DNA of 64,000 nt from Ciona savignyi (Eukaryota; Chordata; Ascidiacea; Phlebobranchia; Cionidae): positions 212,411-276,410 of the forward strand of contig CH002078.1 in assembly GCA_000149265.1 (NCBI GenBank), given 5' to 3'. The position numbers and the translations under genes are program-made. How positions within the stretch are numbered: position 1 is the stretch's first letter; every line of letters begins with the position of its first letter. The notes beneath the pieces are model-generated. The model had not been told where the DNA came from, searched no databases, and worked only from the letters and a program-made list of their open reading frames with translations. This document shows, piece by piece, positions 53,524 through 63,821 of this stretch.

Positions 53524-56500
53524 TTAGATATTGTGGTTTACATACCCAACTATTACATAATAGCCGACATACCTTAGTGATAGAAAATCATTTATTCTCG
53601 TTGGCATATTCAACATACGAATGCATTGCATCCGTGTTTGCCCGAGCTGGTGTCGCACTGCCACCCTGATTAGATCGCTTAGTCTCATGGGATTCTCTGG
53701 GAAAATGTTAAAATTGTTATCAGCGCAAAGATATTTCTTTATGTTTATATTTAGTTATAAGTTTAAAGGACGTTTGATATCTTTCGATGTTCACTAAATG
53801 TCCAACACAAGAACAGAAACTATCGATTGCTTTCAAATCAACAAACTTTTTACTGTGAAATTGGCTTGGTGAAACAGGTCACTTAATGGACATTGGCTGA
53901 ATCCTTTAAAAGGATGGGTTCCACCAAATTGAAGGACTTTTTCAATAGAATAGGATAGGATATTCATGTTTATCCCCGTGAATGGGAAAACCAAGGGGGT
54001 TAACACACGAGCAATCGTCAGATCACCTCGCGCCCATCGTCGGGTTACCGGAGCTATCGCAGTGTGTTGTTTATGATAGAAACGTTCCTTCAATTTGGGG
54101 CGACCAGTTTCGCACCAGCAACCTTTCGACTGAAAGGCAACGCACTTAACCGCCAGACCAACGGGCCGGAAAATCATATAATACAACACACTGCAATAGC
54201 TCTGGTAACCCGACGGCGGTGGTCACGGGGATACGCATAAATATCATATCATATAAATAAGGCAGGAGTTTAGATCCAACAACTTTTCGACTGTGAAACC
54301 TACACTCCAACCGATATACCGCCGTGCTTTAATACTCACTGTTGCATAACTCCAACAAATCCAAGGTTTCTTCCCTCGTTCTAGTTTGTCCGTTGGTTCT
54401 GTACATTCTGATGAGCTCAGCTATTTCGTTGTGGTTTCCCCTCAAGCCACCGCACAACGACAATAGTTCTGCATAGCGGACGTCACACATGTATCTCAAG
54501 ACCCCGCAGATGAGAGAAGTGCTGCCCCCAGCCCCGTTTAGGCTCGGTGGTAAGCATAGATCAGCCCCACCCTCTACCAAGTGTCGGAAACACTCAAAGT
54601 GACGATAAACTGAAACGAGGGAACGTGTTAGGTGATGTGGGCAAATAGTTAACGCCGCCGAAACAAAATAAAGAGAATGGTTAACAAATGACGATAAACT
54701 AAAATAAAAATGGAAAAAAAACTTTTTAGGTCGTGTGGCCGAATGGTTAACGCGACCGATGCAAATACTAATTTCTCGACAAAAGCGGTCGTGGTTAGGA
54801 GCCCATCATGGATTCGAAACTTGACTCGGTAAAAAAAACGTGTTAGGTCGTGTGGCTGAATGGTTAACGCCACCGATGTGTCTATTTTGGTACAAAAACG
54901 GCTTAGCGACGAGTCGATCACGGGTTTGAAACTTACAAAATAAAAGTTTTGACAGAAACGAATTATAAACAACATTTCAGGCAAAATGGTCAGAGCCACC
55001 GACGCACAAACCACTTCTAGATTAAAACGGTCTTAATGTCGAGCCCATAAAGGTGGAAACTTAGCCCAGTAAAATATTTTAGCAGTGATGCCAGTCAACA
55101 AAACAGTTATGCTAGTGAAGAAACAGTGATGCCAGTGAACAAAGCATTTAAATTACCAAGTGTCATGTAAATGGGAAGATTTCCAGGGTAATCCCCTCTG
55201 ACGTCACTTGTCGTCTGCTTGCCATGTCTTCCGTTCACATCGGCCCCGTGCTTGATTAATAATGACATCACATCCGGGTAGTTGTCACGTGCTGCTACGT
55301 AGATGGGGGTGGAGATATTGGTGTCGCTTCCATCAGGTTTGGCTCCAGCTTCTAGCAGTATGCGCACGCATTCGACGTGGTTGAACTTGGTAGCCGCGAA
55401 GAGAGGCGTCTGTCCTTTAATATCCTCCGTCTCTAAGCTGGAAACGGTTGTTCGATCAGTTAAGCGCGACCGATTTATAAATACAATAATACGGCTAACC
55501 AATCATGCACATTAATATTAGGCAGGCAGTGTATACACAAAATTCATCAAACACATACTAACACGGTTTGTCAATAATTCCATTTAGGTATCGTTTGTTT
55601 ATAGTATACGTTGTGTGGCTGAATAGTTAGAAAACGGTTATAGTCACAGTTTTGCAGTTTGGTCCGGAATTGTTACTGCAAATGCAGTTTGGTCCGGAAA
55701 TTGTTACTGCAAAAACCGTTATGTGGCCGATTGACTAAATCGACTGATAAATATACGAGTTTCTATACAACAACAATCATAGTTACGAGCTCATCAAGGG
55801 TTTGAAAATTTGTCGAGTAAAAATTAAATAAACGTATATTTATATTAAAAAATTACATTTACTATGAAAAAATTAGTGACATAGTTTTAAGCGTGCAGTT
55901 TATCCGATAACAGATCACTTTTTAATATTTTTTCGAGAAAAAATTACTGTTGACACTTTAATCTATTGCTAACCAAGAAATCTGGACTTACTCTGCTCCG
56001 TGTTTTATCAACAATTCTACAGCTTCAGTGTGGCCCATCAACGACGCCAGCCATAATGGGGAAGCCCCTAATCGGTTTCGTTCATTGATATTCGGTTGCT
56101 TGTTGTCGCCATCTAGCGGTTGCTTATTAAAGTCGCGGTATTGTTGCACGAGGCAACGTAGGATCTGTGGAATGAGATTGGAACGTGTTAACACCATAAT
56201 CATTCGTGTGACCGAATGGTTACTACGACTAATAAATATACCAATCATGTATACAAAACACGGTCTATGGTAAACAATCATTATGGGTTCGTAACTAAGT
56301 CCGGTAAAAAATAACCGGCCTTCATCGGTCCTGTGATCGAGTGGTAAGAGTGGCTAATTCAACGTAATAGAACTACACAAAATGTCGCAGTTAACATAAC
56401 AAATAAGGATAAGATATCGATATTTTACCCCCATGAATGGGAAAACACAGAAAGCGTTTACGGGCAATCGCCAGATTACCTCTCGGCCACCGTTGGTCCA

Positions 56501-57167
56501 TCTTACAGCTCTATATACGGTTTTAGCGACAGTTTGGAAAATCGCACTATTTAGAATTATGTATTTTAAGGGGGGTAGGAATTATTTTCGGTTGTAATAG
56601 TCGTAGATTTTTGCCTTTGTCGCAAATCTTAAATTTTGAGTAACCATTTCTTCGCAAATCTTATCATATTTTTGTAAAGTAATCATATTTTTGTAAACAT
56701 TAAATTATACGCAATGAATCTTTCGTAAATCAAAGTTTTAGTGTAGTACATTTTATTTTAATAGCAAAACTAAAGCAAATCATAAACACAGGAAAGGGGA
56801 AAGACGGCAAAACGAACAGTCTTTAAAACATCTGATTAAAAAAGGATATAAATAATAAAAATCAACATGTGTTTCCATCGGAAATAGGAATGGAACCAAA
56901 AAATATATCAGACGCGGAAGCAAATCTTTATTTGTAACTCAGGAACTAGATATCTACTTAACTCACCCAATTGCAATCTCCACAACGGCTTGCTTTGTGC
57001 AAGTTGGTTTCTGTTGCTGAAGATAATCCTTCAAACGGCTTCGCTAACGCCAAAGCAATGTTAAACCTTGGTGGTGGTGTGTTGGTCTCTTCAGTAGGAC
57101 CAATCGCTGGATTATTGTTGTTGTCTGTTAATACATCTAAACTCTCTAACACATTAAGCTCCGGCAT
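53524..57167 (-). CDS. Ankyrin-repeat and SOCS-box (ASB) protein
   Basis: ASB proteins use ankyrin repeats to hold a target and a SOCS box to recruit Elongin B/C and Cullin 5 for ubiquitination. Five exons on the minus strand: 56967-57167, 55992-56164, 55157-55437, 54340-54609 and 53524-53696; phases 0,2,1,1, total 1,098 bp (365 aa). Residues 1-50 are a Pro/Asn-rich leader (NTPPPRFNIALALAKPFEG). Ankyrin repeats follow: ETNLHKASRCGD, GASPLWLASLMGHTEAVELL, GQTPLFAATKFNHVECVRIL, STPIYVAARDNYPDVMSLL and LPIYMTLVYRHFECFRHLV. The last exon is the SOCS box (NPMRLSDLIRVAVRHQLGQ ... LNMPTRINDFL) plus 20 residues. Exon 4 could read through to a TAA after its donor. The exact ASB member was not resolved. 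Confidence 0.9.
53850..54260. repeat. S1 SINE cluster in ASB intron 4
   Basis: A plus-strand piece (53850-53945), a minus-strand copy (53950-54170: ggatattcatgtttatcccc ... cttaaccgccagaccaacgg) and a plus-strand 3' piece (54180-54260). The minus copy appears to have inserted into the plus one. Confidence 0.7.
54729..55075 (+). repeat. Three S2 SINE copies in ASB intron 3
   Basis: S2 is a tRNA-like SINE of about 110 bp: A box in cgtgtggccgaatggttaac, gcgaccgatg after it, a gtcgtggttaggagcccatc section, B box ggattcgaaact and an A-rich gtaaaaaa tail. Copies start at 54729, 54846 and 54978 and are nearly head to tail. The A box resembles class-II (Leu/Ser) tRNAs. Confidence 0.78.
55605..56311 (+). 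repeat. S2 SINE copies around ASB exon 2
   Basis: Degenerate copies near 55605 and 55725-55825 (intron 2) and a clearer one at 56203-56311 (intron 1: gtgtgaccgaatggttacta ... gggttcgtaactaagtccgg). Confidence 0.65.
56420..56525 (-). repeat. S1 SINE 3' part in ASB intron 1
   Basis: ttacccccatgaatgggaaaac, cgggcaatcgccagattacc and accgttggtccatcttacag. Confidence 0.6.
56755..56925 (+). repeat. R1 repeat in ASB intron 1
   Basis: aagacggcaaaacgaacagtc, aaaaggatataaataat and tcagacgcgg. Confidence 0.65.
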
Positions 57168-57246
57168 GTCGGTATGTAAACGCTAATTGTAGAAATCTCT
57201 GAATGTCTGGCTAGCCGAGAACCAAGGCTTATCTCAGAACTTATGG

Positions 57247-57298
57247 TGACGTCATTGTAACAGCTGATAGGCGTTCTCACTTGGCTGAGATGACGTAA
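57247..57298. promoter_or_regulatory. CRE-like sites upstream of the ASB gene
   Basis: TGACGTCA, a perfect cAMP-response-element palindrome, is at 57247-57254, 80 bp before the ATG, and TGACGTAA is at 57291-57298. ATF/CREB-type factors bind such sequences. No TATA box is seen. Chance occurrence is possible. Confidence 0.35.
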
Positions 57299-57840
57299 CT
57301 AAGTGACAATTACGATTGTGTGTTTTGATTGGCAATGGCCGTCACCTATTTTAAACCACATTTTTTTTTCAACATTAAGTTTTCGTCTAGGTTCGGCGGC
57401 AGGGTCCGCAATATTTATTTAGCTATATCCATTTCCTTTCAAATGAATATTAAAACTGAACTAAAAACTAAGTTAAATAGGCTTCCCATTGTGTATCCAG
57501 TAATATTCTACCAAAATTGTTTCGTATTTACAAACTTAAAGTTTTTGGGTACTGCTTAAGGGGGTTTTAATGCCGAAATCATTCGGCTTATTGATATACA
57601 CAGTAACAGTACAACCACAGTGATTTTAATAAAAACAAAAGCAAAGAGAATATCGGTTAAATATATGTAGGCCTAATTGCTAACAGTACATCAATTTATC
57701 GTTAAAAGGGTTTCGGGTTTATCCGTTTAAAGGTCGGAATTTGTTTAGTTGTGCACATTGAAATTTTGCAATAGTATAAACTGACATTCTTTCGTGATTA
57801 TGTACTGCAACTGATAATAGACCAAATACAGAGCATGTTT
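57299..57840. other. Intergenic, with a small R1 piece
   Basis: R1 end on the reverse strand at 57370-57425 (gtctaggttcggcggcaggg). Otherwise nothing recognised. Confidence 0.4.
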
Positions 57841-58120
57841 TATAAGATAGAATAGAGTGTGAAAAAAACAGAGAGCGTCACCAGTCACCACACGTGTAAT
57901 CGTCAGATTATCTCGCGTCGACCGTCGGGTTACCGGAGCTATTGTAGTGGGTTATATATGATAAACACGTTCCTTCAATTTGGTAGAACCCATTCATCCA
58001 CTGGATTTAGGCAATGTCTGTTAAGTGCCTTACTCAAGGACACAATCGACTAGCAAGCGACCGTACCTTTAACCCTTCGTCTGAAAGTCGACGTACTTTG
58101 ACGAAACCCACTAAACTAAT
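57841..58120 (-). repeat. S1 SINE
   Basis: gaccgtcgggttaccggagc, caatttggtagaacccattc, gtgccttactcaaggacac and the head acccactaaactaatctgg. Confidence 0.8.
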
Positions 58121-58129
58121 CTGGCGGAC

Positions 58130-58470
58130 TGGATATTAAGTTTGGATTGGCAACTCGGGACCAATTTGTTTCTGCTTGCAATAACATACGTTATACTCTT
58201 CATATAACATATACCATTAGGGGTTAGGAAAACAGGCCACTCGTACATTTCATTTGGAAAATATAGGTAGCCTATGAAGTTTGGATTGGAAACTCGTAAA
58301 CCCATTAGCTTCTAACTGCAGAAACAAATGGTATACACTTTGTATAAGATTTACCAAGGGTCATGGGGTAGCCAGGGAACCAGTTCGTTTTACAAAAAAA
58401 ATAAACCGAACACTCAACCGGGGTTTTAAAAAGTGGTGGATAACACGTGATTGACACTCTGTAGTTGTTA
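58130..58470 (-). repeat. R2 terminal fragment
   Basis: Two gtttggattggcaactcg-type blocks (58140, 58280), tttctgcttgcaataac, and taacacgtgattgacactctg at the end, reverse orientation. Confidence 0.5.
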
Positions 58471-58736
58471 GAAATAAGATCAAACATATTCTTTTAAAAT
58501 TTATTGTACACACATTTATATAAATAAACAAATTTTATTTACGTTTTATTTTGTATAGCTGTCGCTATTGTGTTCCTAAGATATATATAACACGAGTTAT
58601 TTATTTAAAAATAAACGTTTGTATTTTCTTTTTGTGATTTTGGAAACATCTAAAGAAGGAAAAGCGGAAAACTGCTTAGTTAACTTATGGAAAAACGGCA
58701 GGTCTCTTTACTACAGGATCACATGTAGGGTTAGAG

Positions 58737-59457
58737 CAGGGGTGGGCAACTTTTCTAGTCTGCGGGCCAGATGTGGAAAATTAAAGTCTTTGGTGGGCCG
58801 GAATTTTAGATGAATAATATTCACTAACTTAACCACATATCTATTCACTAAATTATTGTCATATAGTTTCCATGTTTCGTCAAATAATGCCGACTAATGT
58901 TATGGCTTTTTAATACCCCAACAGTCTGACCATACAGTTAACATACTGCTTTGTTGCCAATCTTTGTAAAAAATATTTCGGTATCCAATCTTTGTTAAAT
59001 GCTCGACACTCTCTTTTAAATTTACGTTTCTAAGGATATTTCATGGTTAATAATCCTTAATAATTTATAAAATCCCTTTATATTTAGAATTTAAATATAA
59101 CTAATAACAGCTAAAGAAAATTTTACTCTAACAGTCACGTTGTTAAACAAGTATCCAGCAGCGGGTGATGTTTATAACGCTGTTTGCTTTGACCTTATGT
59201 TTCTTTAAAAAGTGTGCTAATACAATTGTTTGTTCACTAAGGTAATTGTTTATTTCACCAACTCGCAGTAACAGTGCGGTAAGAGAATAGCGATAGGCAA
59301 CTTTTAGGAAGGATGCATATTACAATGTGTGGTTGGATACAGACAGCCGGCCGGACCTGGGCCGCTTTACAGGTTATTCTTAGAATCAGTCTGGGGGCCG
59401 GTCAAAATCCCTTCACGGGCCGGACCCGGCCCGCGGGCCGTATGTTGCCCACCCCTG
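58737..59457. mobile_element. Non-autonomous hAT-type element 3
   Basis: GGTTAGAG at 58729-58736 is repeated at 59458-59465, a perfect 8-bp duplication. Ends are CAGGGGTGGGCAACTTTTC and, inverted, CAGGGGTGGGCAACATACG, followed by gcgggcc-rich segments. 721 bp without transposase. Confidence 0.93.
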
Positions 59458-59564
59458 GGTTAGAGCAAAGAGACTATAACATCTTTGGTTAGAGTTAGGG
59501 TTCCACGCGATACTATAGTAATTACAGCTATCCTTCCCAAAACACTAATCTCACTTTTCTAAAA

Positions 59565-59765
59565 GGAGGGAAAGTGCCAAGTGGAAAGTAGGGAAACTGC
59601 ACACTAAGATGAAGATTATGACATTAAAGTTAGTTTTAAACATGGGGTTGGAGTTAGGGTTAGTTCTGGTGTCGAGATTAGTGTTCAAGGGAGGGTTTAA
59701 AATAGTTTCCGTAATTTGGGTGAACAATTTCCCTCCTTTTAGTGTTGCCCCTGTAATCTTTATTA
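59565..59765. repeat. M1 MITE
   Basis: agggaaactgcacactaaga near 59590 and ttccctccttttagtgttgcc near 59740, with a gttagggttagttctgg interior on the opposite strand to the other copies. Confidence 0.55.
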
Positions 59766-60323
59766 TAGTGTGTGGCAGTTTTTATACCTCTGATTACTAC
59801 AGCACCGCTTGAAGGGTTAGAGTTCCAGGAAATTTGATCCAAGCGATTCTGTAGTAATTAGAGGCACTCATTTCCTTTGCCTACATTTAGTTTTCCGTGT
59901 GAATTTAATTAGTCAATCCGGTTACATACATTACCTTTTTTATCATTAAAAAGCCATGTTTACCAGCATAAGTTAATCATTATTAACATTACGTGTTAGA
60001 AAATCGCCCAACAAATAGTGAAATCATAAAGGTGACATTTGAACACTGCACCTAACAGTAGATTAATAAGTTTAAAACCCCATTTTTACAGGAAAAATTT
60101 AAATATTCTTTTCTACAAATTAAAAAAATAAACATGATAAAACGGCAAAAAATACAGTAGTTACAGCTGTGTTGTGTGCACAGATGAAACCTGACATTTA
60201 GAGACAATTTGAAATTATATAGTTTAATGGTTTCATCCTTTAAAGAAGTATTATCTATTTTATTTAGGTTAGAAAAATATGTAGGACTTGTATCTTAATA
60301 AATCTTTTCCCAATTAATCAAAG
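59766..60323. other. Upstream region of the zinc-finger gene
   Basis: Contains a small R1 piece at 60115-60165 (ataaaacggcaaaaaatac). No clear TATA box or upstream exon was identified. Confidence 0.4.
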
Positions 60324-61241
60324 ATGTGTAAAGTTGAAAAGAAAAATGTTCAAAGGGTAAAACTGAAAAAATCTTCAAGACGTGTTAGAAAGAAAACACA
60401 CAGTTGTAATGTTTGTGATAAGAAAATGGCAACGCCAGAGGCACTTCGCGTTCACATGCGGCACCATACTGGAGAAAGGCCTTTCAAGTGTGAATATTGT
60501 GGGAGAGGGTTTACAACCACTGGCAATTTGATAATTCACGAAAGAATCCACACAGGAGAAAAACCTCATAAATGTGATGTGTGTAATAAGTCCTTTGTTC
60601 AAGCTGTTAATTTGAAAACTCATGAAAGAATTCATATGGGACTTAAACCTTATAAATGTGATTGGTGTGAAAAATGTTTTAATAGTACTTCTGGTTTGAG
60701 TCAACATCAACGAATTCATACTGGACAGAAACCTTTTAAGTGTGAGGTGTGTGATAAATCATTTACGCTCTCTGGTCATTTAAAATCGCATAAACTAGTT
60801 CACACTGAAGCTATTCTCTATAAATGCGATCTTTGTGACAAGTCCTACGTTCAAGCTCGTTCTCTTAAAATTCACAGAAAAACACACACTGGTGAAAATC
60901 CCAACAAATGTAATGTATGTGATAAAACGTATGTCCAAGCATATTATTTGAGAGCTCATCAAAAACTTCACACTGGAAAAAGTCCGTATAAATGCGATGT
61001 ATGTGAAAGACAGTTCTCAGCATCAGCATTTCTGAGAGCTCATCAAAGGATTCATACCGGAGAGAAACCTTACAAATGTGATATCTGTGATTCGGCTTTT
61101 CGTGAAGCTGGTCAGTTAAAAAAACACCAAAGAGTTCACACTAAGGAGAAACCCTACAAATGTAATCTTTGTGATAAAGCGTTTAGCGATCCCCGTCCTT
61201 TAAAAAGACACCAACACATACATGAAGCAATTATTTCATAA
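60324..61241 (+). CDS. Ten-finger C2H2 zinc-finger protein
   Basis: A single uninterrupted frame of 305 codons begins at ATG 60324 after a short basic leader. It encodes ten consecutive C2H2 fingers from about residue 28 to the end, each C-X2-C-X12-H-X3-H. Linkers are TGEKP-like (TGERPF, TGEKPH, TGQKPF, TGEKPY) but degenerate at MGLKPY, TEAILY, TGENPN and TKEKPY. The stop follows the last finger by five residues. No KRAB, SCAN or other effector domain is present, so a sequence-specific DNA-binding regulator is likely, with unknown target. The single-exon layout may reflect a short gene or an unseen upstream exon. Confidence 0.9.
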   Translation: MCKVEKKNVQRVKLKKSSRRVRKKTHSCNVCDKKMATPEALRVHMRHHTGERPFKCEYCGRGFTTTGNLIIHERIHTGEKPHKCDVCNKSFVQAVNLKTHERIHMGLKPYKCDWCEKCFNSTSGLSQHQRIHTGQKPFKCEVCDKSFTLSGHLKSHKLVHTEAILYKCDLCDKSYVQARSLKIHRKTHTGENPNKCNVCDKTYVQAYYLRAHQKLHTGKSPYKCDVCERQFSASAFLRAHQRIHTGEKPYKCDICDSAFREAGQLKKHQRVHTKEKPYKCNLCDKAFSDPRPLKRHQHIHEAIIS

Positions 61242-61347
61242 ATATCAATGTCTGTGTGATAAACTATTATTATTATATCAAACCAATGTTTATTAAAGCA
61301 GTTTTGAAAATTCATATTTGAGAAAAACCTTAAAAACCTGTATGTCT

Positions 61348-61621
61348 AATAAATTTGACTCAAAAGATTGCACTTTCTAAGAAACAAGAAAAATAACTTA
61401 AATATATTTACATTTTACCCATCGTTACAAAAAAAACTTAAATACTCTGTAAGAAGTGTGGAATTTCTTTCTTTTGAAATTACCTTGCCCTCATTTAATA
61501 TCACTGCACAACTGTCTTTAAGGACTTTTCATGTTTCATGTAATTTATTTTAAAAACAATTAAAGGATTTGGGAGTTAATTTTTTTGTTGTTTTCTCCAC
61601 TTTCATCAATGATAAAATAAA
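61348..61621 (+). promoter_or_regulatory. Candidate polyadenylation signals of the zinc-finger gene
   Basis: AATAAA at 61348-61353 (107 bases after the stop) and at 61616-61621. Either could end the transcript. Confidence 0.4.
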
Positions 61622-62095
61622 TTTGTGTTGCCCGTCTAGCTTGTAAAGATATTGTTTTGTCCAAATTATGGTACCGCTATTGTTTGTATTTTAACAACTG
61701 TCGATTTGCAGTCTTTTTCTGTTTTTTTTATCAGAATAATAATGCTGTATATTCTAATTTTATATAATTTGGTAAAAAAATAAATAAAAAAACTTTTAAA
61801 TTTTCCAAGAATTTTACTTGGGTGGCGTACATCCAGCATGGCTATCAAAAACATCTTTAAACAAACTATTAAAATGAATTCTAATTTGGTTTTCAATTTG
61901 CTGGTCTGGTTAATGGCTGCTACAAATACTATGGAACTCAAAAGAATATTCTTGTTTTAGATAATTTTGTACAAAAGTAAAAACATTCTAGGTTCTACAC
62001 CACTATTTAGTTGCTTGCAAAACTGGATATATTAAAGAAAAATGACAAAATATAATTGCATGCATTCCAAAGTTGATTATTGTTTAAAAAAGTAA
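61622..62095. other. Intergenic, no feature recognised
   Basis: AT-rich; the minus-strand frame at 61666-61941 is low-complexity and unsupported. Confidence 0.4.
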
Positions 62096-62290
62096 AAGTC
62101 ACTTAATGGACATTTGTTTAAACCCGGCGAATTAATGGGTTATACCAAATTAAAGGAATGTGCGAATCATAAATAACACACTAAAATAGCTCCGGTAACC
62201 CGATGGTGGGCGTGAGGTGATCTGACGGTTGTCCGTGTGTTAACCCCCTTGGTTTTACTATTTACTTGGATAAAAATGAATATCCTATCA
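62096..62290 (+). repeat. S1 SINE, 3' two thirds
   Basis: cacttaatggacatttg, taacacactaaaatagctccgg, gtgaggtgatctgacggttg and ataaaaatgaatatccta. Confidence 0.7.
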
Positions 62291-62958
62291 TGTGGGCTTG
62301 GCACTGTAATTCGCCTAGTGAATTTTGAACTATCCATAACTATTGTTTCCTGTGATGTATGGTAAAGAAAATGGTGGCATATTAACCCTATAAACAATGT
62401 ATGGCAGGTTATATATAAGTTGTATAATTGGAATACGATTGCTGCTACAGAAACAAATACATTCAATGTTACAGTGCGCTAAATTGCGAAAAAACATTTA
62501 AAGGACGCTAAATGCAGAAGGCCGGAGTTCAAACTAATCTAGTTGACGCGTATGGCAACTTTAAACCGTCAAATGCAAGATAATATGAAACCAGTTTTGG
62601 TTATTATAATAGTAAAAAAGTACCGACATTTCTATAAAATATATGGCGACTAAATATGAAGTTATATACAAAAACACAAGTTTTACAGAGCAGGCTGGTA
62701 CTTTTGCACAGTTGACTTTAGGTAAATAAAATAAATTTCTACATTAAATGCGTTTTTTTTTAATATTGGGAATAAATCCGCATATTAGAAGAAAAAATTA
62801 CGACGAAGTTATAATATATTATTATGGGGATATGTTTCTTGGCGTTTGGTAACATTAAGTTTTAAATTATATTACAATTTTGTACAAGCCACATGGCATT
62901 ACATGTACAGTTCAGGAATGGCTAAAAATATCATATTTTTACAGATCACAAGACTCGC
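62291..62958. other. Intergenic, no feature recognised
   Basis: No supported frame or repeat seen downstream of the LZTFL1 polyadenylation signal. Confidence 0.4.
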
Positions 62959-62964
62959 TTTATT
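62959..62964 (-). promoter_or_regulatory. Polyadenylation signal of LZTFL1
   Basis: TTTATT on the plus strand reads AATAAA on the minus strand, about 90 bases beyond the LZTFL1 stop codon at 63055-63057. Confidence 0.6.
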
Positions 62965-63054
62965 TAACATTAATCTACCAATATATTTGAAGCTTCAGCT
63001 GCTGTCTTAGTGGTACAATTGACAGTTCTCGTCTATTGAGCGCACACAATGTGT

Positions 63055-63821
63055 TTAGTCAGTTTGCTCATACCTGAAAGGTTGATTGATTTAAATAGGA
63101 TAGGATATTCGTGTATATCACCGTGAACGGATAACCCAGGGGGGTGAACACATGGGAAATCGTCAGATTACCTCGCGTCCACCGTCGGGTTACAGAAGCT
63201 ATTGCAGTGTATAATTCACACCTTCCTTTAATTTGGTAGAACCCATTAATCCGCTGGGTCCAGGCAACTTCCATAAAGTGCCTTGCCCAAGGACACAACC
63301 CACTAGCTAGTGACCAGTTTCGCACCTGCAACCCTTCGGTTAAAAAGCGTTGCGCTAAACCACCAGACCAACTAGAATTTATGCCAGCATTTTCACAGAA
63401 TAGTTTTAGCATTTTATAAATCATTAAAATCCAATTATAAGATTGTCGGGTTACAGGAGCTTTTGCAGTATGATTTAGACATTTCTTCAATTTGGTGAAA
63501 CCCATTAATCCGCTGAGTTCAGGCAATGTCCGTTAAGTACCTTGCCTAAGGACAAAACCGGCAAGCTATCGACCAGTTTCGAACCTGCAACCCAACAACT
63601 GAAAGTCATCACACTAACCTACAGAGCCATTTGTTCACACAAAGGTGTACTAAATCCAGACCAATATCTTCAAATATACTTAGTCTTACTTACTTTCCTA
63701 CTTTCTTTCTCAGTTCTTTTATTTGATCGTTTTTTTTCGCCAACATATCCCTCAAATTCCTAAACGCCCCCGTCTCCCTGAATTTCTTCTCTAAATCTTT
63801 TTCCGCCATCTCTAATTGCTC
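63055..63821 (-). CDS. LZTFL1: LZTFL1 orthologue, last two coding exons (partial)
   Basis: LZTFL1 (BBS17) is a coiled-coil cytosolic protein that regulates BBSome traffic into cilia. Exon 63694-63821 (phase 0 start, two bases left over) encodes EQLEMAEKDLEKKFRETG and then FRNLRDMLAKKNDQIKELRK, heptad-patterned and close to the vertebrate C-terminus as I remember it. The final exon 63055-63073 completes the split codon and adds YEQTD and TAA; vertebrate proteins end YEPED. Donor GTAAGT and acceptor CAG are good. The gene continues beyond the right edge. Two S1 SINEs fill the last intron. Confidence 0.9.
63090..63375 (-). repeat. S1 SINE in the last LZTFL1 intron, full length
   Basis: gataggatattcgtgtatatc at the 3' end, ccaccgtcgggttacagaagc, aagtgccttgcccaaggacac, gaccagtttcgcacctgcaac and gctaaaccaccagaccaac at the head. 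Confidence 0.88.
63440..63630 (-). repeat. S1 SINE, 5' part, in the last LZTFL1 intron
   Basis: gattgtcgggttacaggagct, cattaatccgctgagttcagg, taccttgcctaaggacaaa and accagtttcgaacctgcaac. Ends about 60 bases before the upstream exon's donor. Confidence 0.8.

Noticed and set aside
59640-59670. gttagggttagttctgg as a telomere-like repeat
   Set aside because: Only one or two TTAGGG-like units occur and they lie inside an M1 MITE.
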